The position numbers were made by a program, and so were the translations under genes. From Candidatus Margulisiibacteriota bacterium (GTDB taxonomy: Bacteria; Margulisbacteria; WOR-1; O2-12-FULL-45-9), in assembly GCA_018814265.1 (NCBI GenBank), contig JAHIZU010000296.1, positions 1-6,705 on the forward strand: DNA of 6,705 bases, given 5' to 3'. The notes below the pieces were generated by a model, which was not told the origin of the DNA, did not search any database, and saw only the letters and a program-made list of their open reading frames with translations. Of the stretch, positions 4,338 to 6,705 are shown piece by piece; position 1 is the first letter of the stretch, and every line of letters starts with the position of its first letter.

Positions 4338-5256
4338 CGATCTCCTGCATATCTTTTGGCATTTCCTTTGTAAACTCCAGATGCTCTCCAGTCCGCGGAT
4401 GAAAGAAACCCAGTTTAGCAGCATGTAACAGTTGGCCATTAACTTTAAATTCTTCTTTCTTATGGCCATAAGTCGGGTCCCCCACTATTGAGTGGCCCAG
4501 CGAGGTCAGGTGAACCCGAATCTGGTGCGTGCGGCCAGTACCCAGAGTCACCTCAATCAGGGAGTAATTTTTAAACTTCTCTGACACCTTATAATAAGTC
4601 ACCGCTTCCCTTGCCCTACCCCCTAATCCCTGATCCCCATTCCCTATCACCGCCATTTTCTTGCGCTGCACAGGATGTCGGCCAATCTTGGCCTCAATAA
4701 CCCCTTCTTCATCCTTGGGCACACCATGCACCAAAGCCAGATATTGCTTAAAGACTTTCCTGGTCATGAATTGTTTAGCTAAGGACTGATGGCCAAGGTT
4801 GCTTTTTGCTACAACTATCAAGCCAGAGGTATCCTTATCCAGGCGGTGGACTATCCCGGGCCGGAGATCGCCCCCGATACCAGATAGATCCTTACAATGA
4901 TAAAGCAAGGCATTGACCAGGGTGCCGGAATAATGCCCCACAGCCGCGTGGGTTACCATGCCGCGCGGCTTGTTGACCACGATCAGGTCTTCGTCTTCAT
5001 AAACCACATCAAGAGGAATATTCTCCGCTTCTACCTCTAGCTTTTTTGGCGGAGGGATCCTGACCACCACGCGGTCAGCCGGCTTGAGCTTGTAACTTGC
5101 TTTGTGGATTTCCTTATTGACCTCAACAAAACCATCATCAATTAATCGATGAATTTGCGATCGGCTCAAGGCTATTTCTTTTTGAACAGCTAAAAAGTGG
5201 TCAAGCCTTTCGGCTTTCTGCTCACTGGAGATAATGTATACAAATTCATTTGCCAC
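4285..5256 (-). CDS. rluD: Large-subunit pseudouridine synthase, RluD type
   Basis: Converts uridines in 23S rRNA to pseudouridine; RluD acts on helix 69 of the large subunit. With the start chosen here the protein has 323 aa. An N-terminal S4 RNA-binding domain (about 12-70, with ERLDHFL and LSRSQIHRLIDDG) is followed by the catalytic domain with GIVHRLDKDTSGL (about 134-146, catalytic Asp about 140), GTGRTHQIRVHL and GDPTYGH. GTG 5256-5254 is preferred because GGAG lies five bases upstream. A TTG at 5274 overlapping the uppP stop would add six residues and has no comparable site. Two oddities are seen: a Gly-rich insertion (GNGDQGLGGRAR) encoded by a G-tract repeat, and a C-terminal tail MPGSSGSKAGQ beyond the usual family end, lying antisense to the small membrane gene. 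It follows uppP by 14 bp, so it is part of that operon. RluA/RluC-type specificity cannot be fully excluded. Confidence 0.93.
   Translation of the reverse strand: MANEFVYIISSEQKAERLDHFLAVQKEIALSRSQIHRLIDDGFVEVNKEIHKASYKLKPADRVVVRIPPPKKLEVEAENIPLDVVYEDEDLIVVNKPRGMVTHAAVGHYSGTLVNALLYHCKDLSGIGGDLRPGIVHRLDKDTSGLIVVAKSNLGHQSLAKQFMTRKVFKQYLALVHGVPKDEEGVIEAKIGRHPVQRKKMAVIGNGDQGLGGRAREAVTYYKVSEKFKNYSLIEVTLGTGRTHQIRVHLTSLGHSIVGDPTYGHKKEEFKVNGQLLHAAKLGFFHPRTGEHLEFTKEMPKDMQEIVSRLRKMPGSSGSKAGQ
4614..4644 (-). repeat. Heptamer G-tract repeat / G-quadruplex motif inside rluD
   Basis: On the minus (coding) strand five runs of three to five G are separated by loops of 3, 4, 4 and 2 bases: GGGAATG, GGGATCA, GGGATTA, GGGGGTA, GGG. 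This satisfies the canonical G-quadruplex pattern and has a 7-base period. It is in frame and encodes the Gly-rich insertion of RluD between KKMAV and the conserved REAVTYYKV. Being on the coding strand, the motif is also present in the mRNA. Confidence 0.75.
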
Positions 5257-5270
5257 GAAGGCTCCAAGAT

Positions 5271-6026
5271 TCAAAAAATGTTAATGAGTAAAACTATAAT
5301 TCCCAAGACAAAACAGTAATAAGCGAAGATCCTGATCGACATTCGCTGAATAATATTCATAAAGATCTTTATGGCCAGCAACCCAGACACAAAGGCAGCT
5401 ATAAATCCTAAAATTAACGGCCACGCCCCAATCCCCATTGTCCCAGCTTTAATAATTGCTTTAGACTGAATTAAGCCGGCTCCTAAAATCGCTGGAATAG
5501 ACAATAAAAATGAGAATCTCGCTGCTAAAGTCCTGTTCAGATCCCTGCCCAGGGAAGCTGATATAGTTGTGCCGGACCGGGAAAGACCCGGCGCAATGGC
5601 GCAGCCCTGCGCCAGGCCGATCAGCACCGCGTCCAGCCAGTTCATTTCCTTTAAGCCGCGTCCACCCCTGCCCTTCCACTCCGCAACCATGATGATAACT
5701 CCGGTCAGGATCAAAAATCCGCCTACCGCAACAACTGAACTGAATAGGCTTTCAAAAAAATCCTTAAAACCTATGCCTAAGATCCCGGTAAAAACCGTAG
5801 CCACAGCTATCAGCCAGAGCATTTTACGCTCAGTAGTAAACAATTTAAGAATATCTTTCCAAAAGTAAACAATAACAGCTAGGCCTGTGGCTAAGTGCAC
5901 GATAACATCAAAGGCAATACTATCCGGCATTTTAAAGAATGTCTGGAGAATGACCAGGTGGCCAGAGGAAGATACCGGGAGGAATTCGGTTAATCCCTGG
6001 ATTATTCCGAGGAGTAAATACTTCAC
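5271..6026 (-). CDS. uppP: Undecaprenyl-diphosphatase (UppP/BacA family)
   Basis: Integral membrane enzyme that dephosphorylates undecaprenyl diphosphate, regenerating the lipid carrier for peptidoglycan and other cell-surface polymers; overproduction gives bacitracin resistance. The 251 residues are close to family length (about 255-275). The QxxxE motif is seen as QGLTE (10-14), followed by FLPVSSSGHLVI (15-26). The second signature PGLSRSGTT is at 146-154, with the essential Arg150. Multiple hydrophobic segments run through the protein. The start is GTG at 6026-6024, whose first bases overlap the secF stop (GTGA). No good Shine-Dalgarno sequence precedes it, so translation is probably coupled to secF. 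The stop is followed after 14 bp by the preferred rluD start. Confidence 0.96.
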   Translation of the reverse strand: MKYLLLGIIQGLTEFLPVSSSGHLVILQTFFKMPDSIAFDVIVHLATGLAVIVYFWKDILKLFTTERKMLWLIAVATVFTGILGIGFKDFFESLFSSVVAVGGFLILTGVIIMVAEWKGRGGRGLKEMNWLDAVLIGLAQGCAIAPGLSRSGTTISASLGRDLNRTLAARFSFLLSIPAILGAGLIQSKAIIKAGTMGIGAWPLILGFIAAFVSGLLAIKIFMNIIQRMSIRIFAYYCFVLGIIVLLINIF

Positions 6027-6705
6027 TTTTTCTTAAAGTTTTTGGCTTCCCAGACAGCCACGATCGGACTGGCCAAAAAGATCGAAGAATAGGCGCCAAC
6101 AGCAAAACCAATTAACAACACCAGGGCAAAATCCTTGAGCGTTTCACCGCCAAAAAACAACACAGCAAGGACAATGATAACAGTTGTTAGAACTGTGTTG
6201 ATCGAGCGGGCCATGGTCTCGCTAATGCTAATATTGATTATTTCAGAGAATTTCTTCTTCTTGCCGCTATACTTCTTGATGTTCTCACGGATGCGGTCAA
6301 AGATGACGATCGTATCGTTGATCGAATACCCCATGATCGTCAGGATGGCAGCGATAAAAGGCGTTTCAATGTTTCGCCATAATAGGGCCACAATACCCGT
6401 GGTAATAATTGCGTCGTGATACAGCGCCAGCAAGGCAGCAACAGCATATTTGAATTCAAAGCGGAAGGAAACATAAATAATAATGCCGAGCGAAGCCAAC
6501 AGCAGCGCCCACAAGGCCTGGGCGCGCAGCTCTTGGCCGATCACCGGACCGATCGTATCCGCCTCCAGCAGCTCAACCTCGCCAAATTGGCCTTTCAATT
6601 CTTCAATGATCTTAAGCCTTAAACCCCGCTCCAGCTCCTCCGTCCGGATATAAATGTCATTTTTGCCAGCTTTCTGAATAACGCTTTGCTCCAGGCCGTG
6701 CTTGG
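6023..6705 (-). CDS. secF: Protein translocase subunit SecF (5' end outside window)
   Basis: Subunit of the SecDF complex, which uses the proton gradient to help pull proteins through SecYEG on the outer face of the cytoplasmic membrane. The visible 226 residues start inside the first periplasmic domain, seen as QSVIQKAGKNDIYIRT, and the frame is open to base 6705. About 70-80 N-terminal residues including TM1 are missing. Key motifs are TIGPVIGQEL (50-59) before TM2, GYSINDTIVIFDRIREN (125-141) in the TM4 region, RSINTVLTT and GAYSSIFLASPIV near the C-terminus, which ends in KNFKKK. A TTG at 6598 is only an internal codon. secD would be expected just upstream, off the window. The stop overlaps the uppP start by four bases. 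Confidence 0.96.
   Translation of the reverse strand, partial: KHGLEQSVIQKAGKNDIYIRTEELERGLRLKIIEELKGQFGEVELLEADTIGPVIGQELRAQALWALLLASLGIIIYVSFRFEFKYAVAALLALYHDAIITTGIVALLWRNIETPFIAAILTIMGYSINDTIVIFDRIRENIKKYSGKKKKFSEIINISISETMARSINTVLTTVIIVLAVLFFGGETLKDFALVLLIGFAVGAYSSIFLASPIVAVWEAKNFKKK

Noticed and set aside
5257..5274. TTG at 5274 as rluD start
   Set aside because: It lacks a Shine-Dalgarno sequence; GTG 5256 has GGAG five bases upstream. Kept as an alternative because it overlaps the uppP stop and could be coupled.
6596..6598. TTG at 6598 as secF start
   Set aside because: The reading frame continues upstream with clear SecF periplasmic-domain sequence to the window edge.
5569..6622. 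Plus-strand open frames antisense to uppP and secF
   Set aside because: No initiation signals or protein-like family features; explained by codon bias of the genes opposite.

Overview
The window looks like a chromosomal stretch of an uncultured bacterium. Five minus-strand housekeeping genes (secF, uppP, rluD, coaX, lysS) are clear by motif. Moderate GC, strong GGAGG ribosome binding sites, alternative GTG/TTG starts, a REP-like palindrome pair and short heptamer repeats inside coding genes fit a candidate-phylum genome (Margulisbacteria/Saganbacteria or Omnitrophota type). The sequence alone does not fix the lineage; that guess is low confidence.

Right block (about 4285-6705, minus strand): secF (5' end outside the window) overlaps uppP by the 4 bases GTGA, and uppP is followed almost at once by rluD. 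This is a tight operon for protein export, cell-wall lipid-carrier recycling and 23S rRNA pseudouridylation. Left block (1-1701, minus strand): coaX (type III pantothenate kinase) and lysS (class II lysyl-tRNA synthetase, 3' end outside the window) are separated by 68 bp carrying two palindromes. CoaX has a good sigma-70-type promoter placed so close to its ATG that the mRNA should be nearly leaderless.

Middle (1825-4337, plus strand): three genes face against both blocks. Two are tandem paralogues of 348 and 334 aa with two fibronectin-III-like domains each. They are acidic, almost lysine-free and have no visible Sec signal. The third is a 92-aa protein with two predicted membrane segments whose 3' end overlaps the end of rluD. 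No function can be assigned to any of the three; they form an accessory island of unknown role.

Most notable observations: (1) the gap between the FN3 paralogues holds a 54-bp diverged copy of part of coaX in which six of seven differences are at third codon positions, a scar of duplication or exchange of a coaX-FN3 unit; (2) the coaX-lysS palindromes are inverted copies of one 27-nt unit differing by two compensatory base pairs and one loop base, and one of them supplies the coaX stop codon; (3) heptamer repeats sit in frame inside coaX and rluD, the rluD one being a canonical G-quadruplex motif; (4) the ribosome binding site of the small membrane gene can pair with an upstream copy of the 16S rRNA 3' tail sequence.
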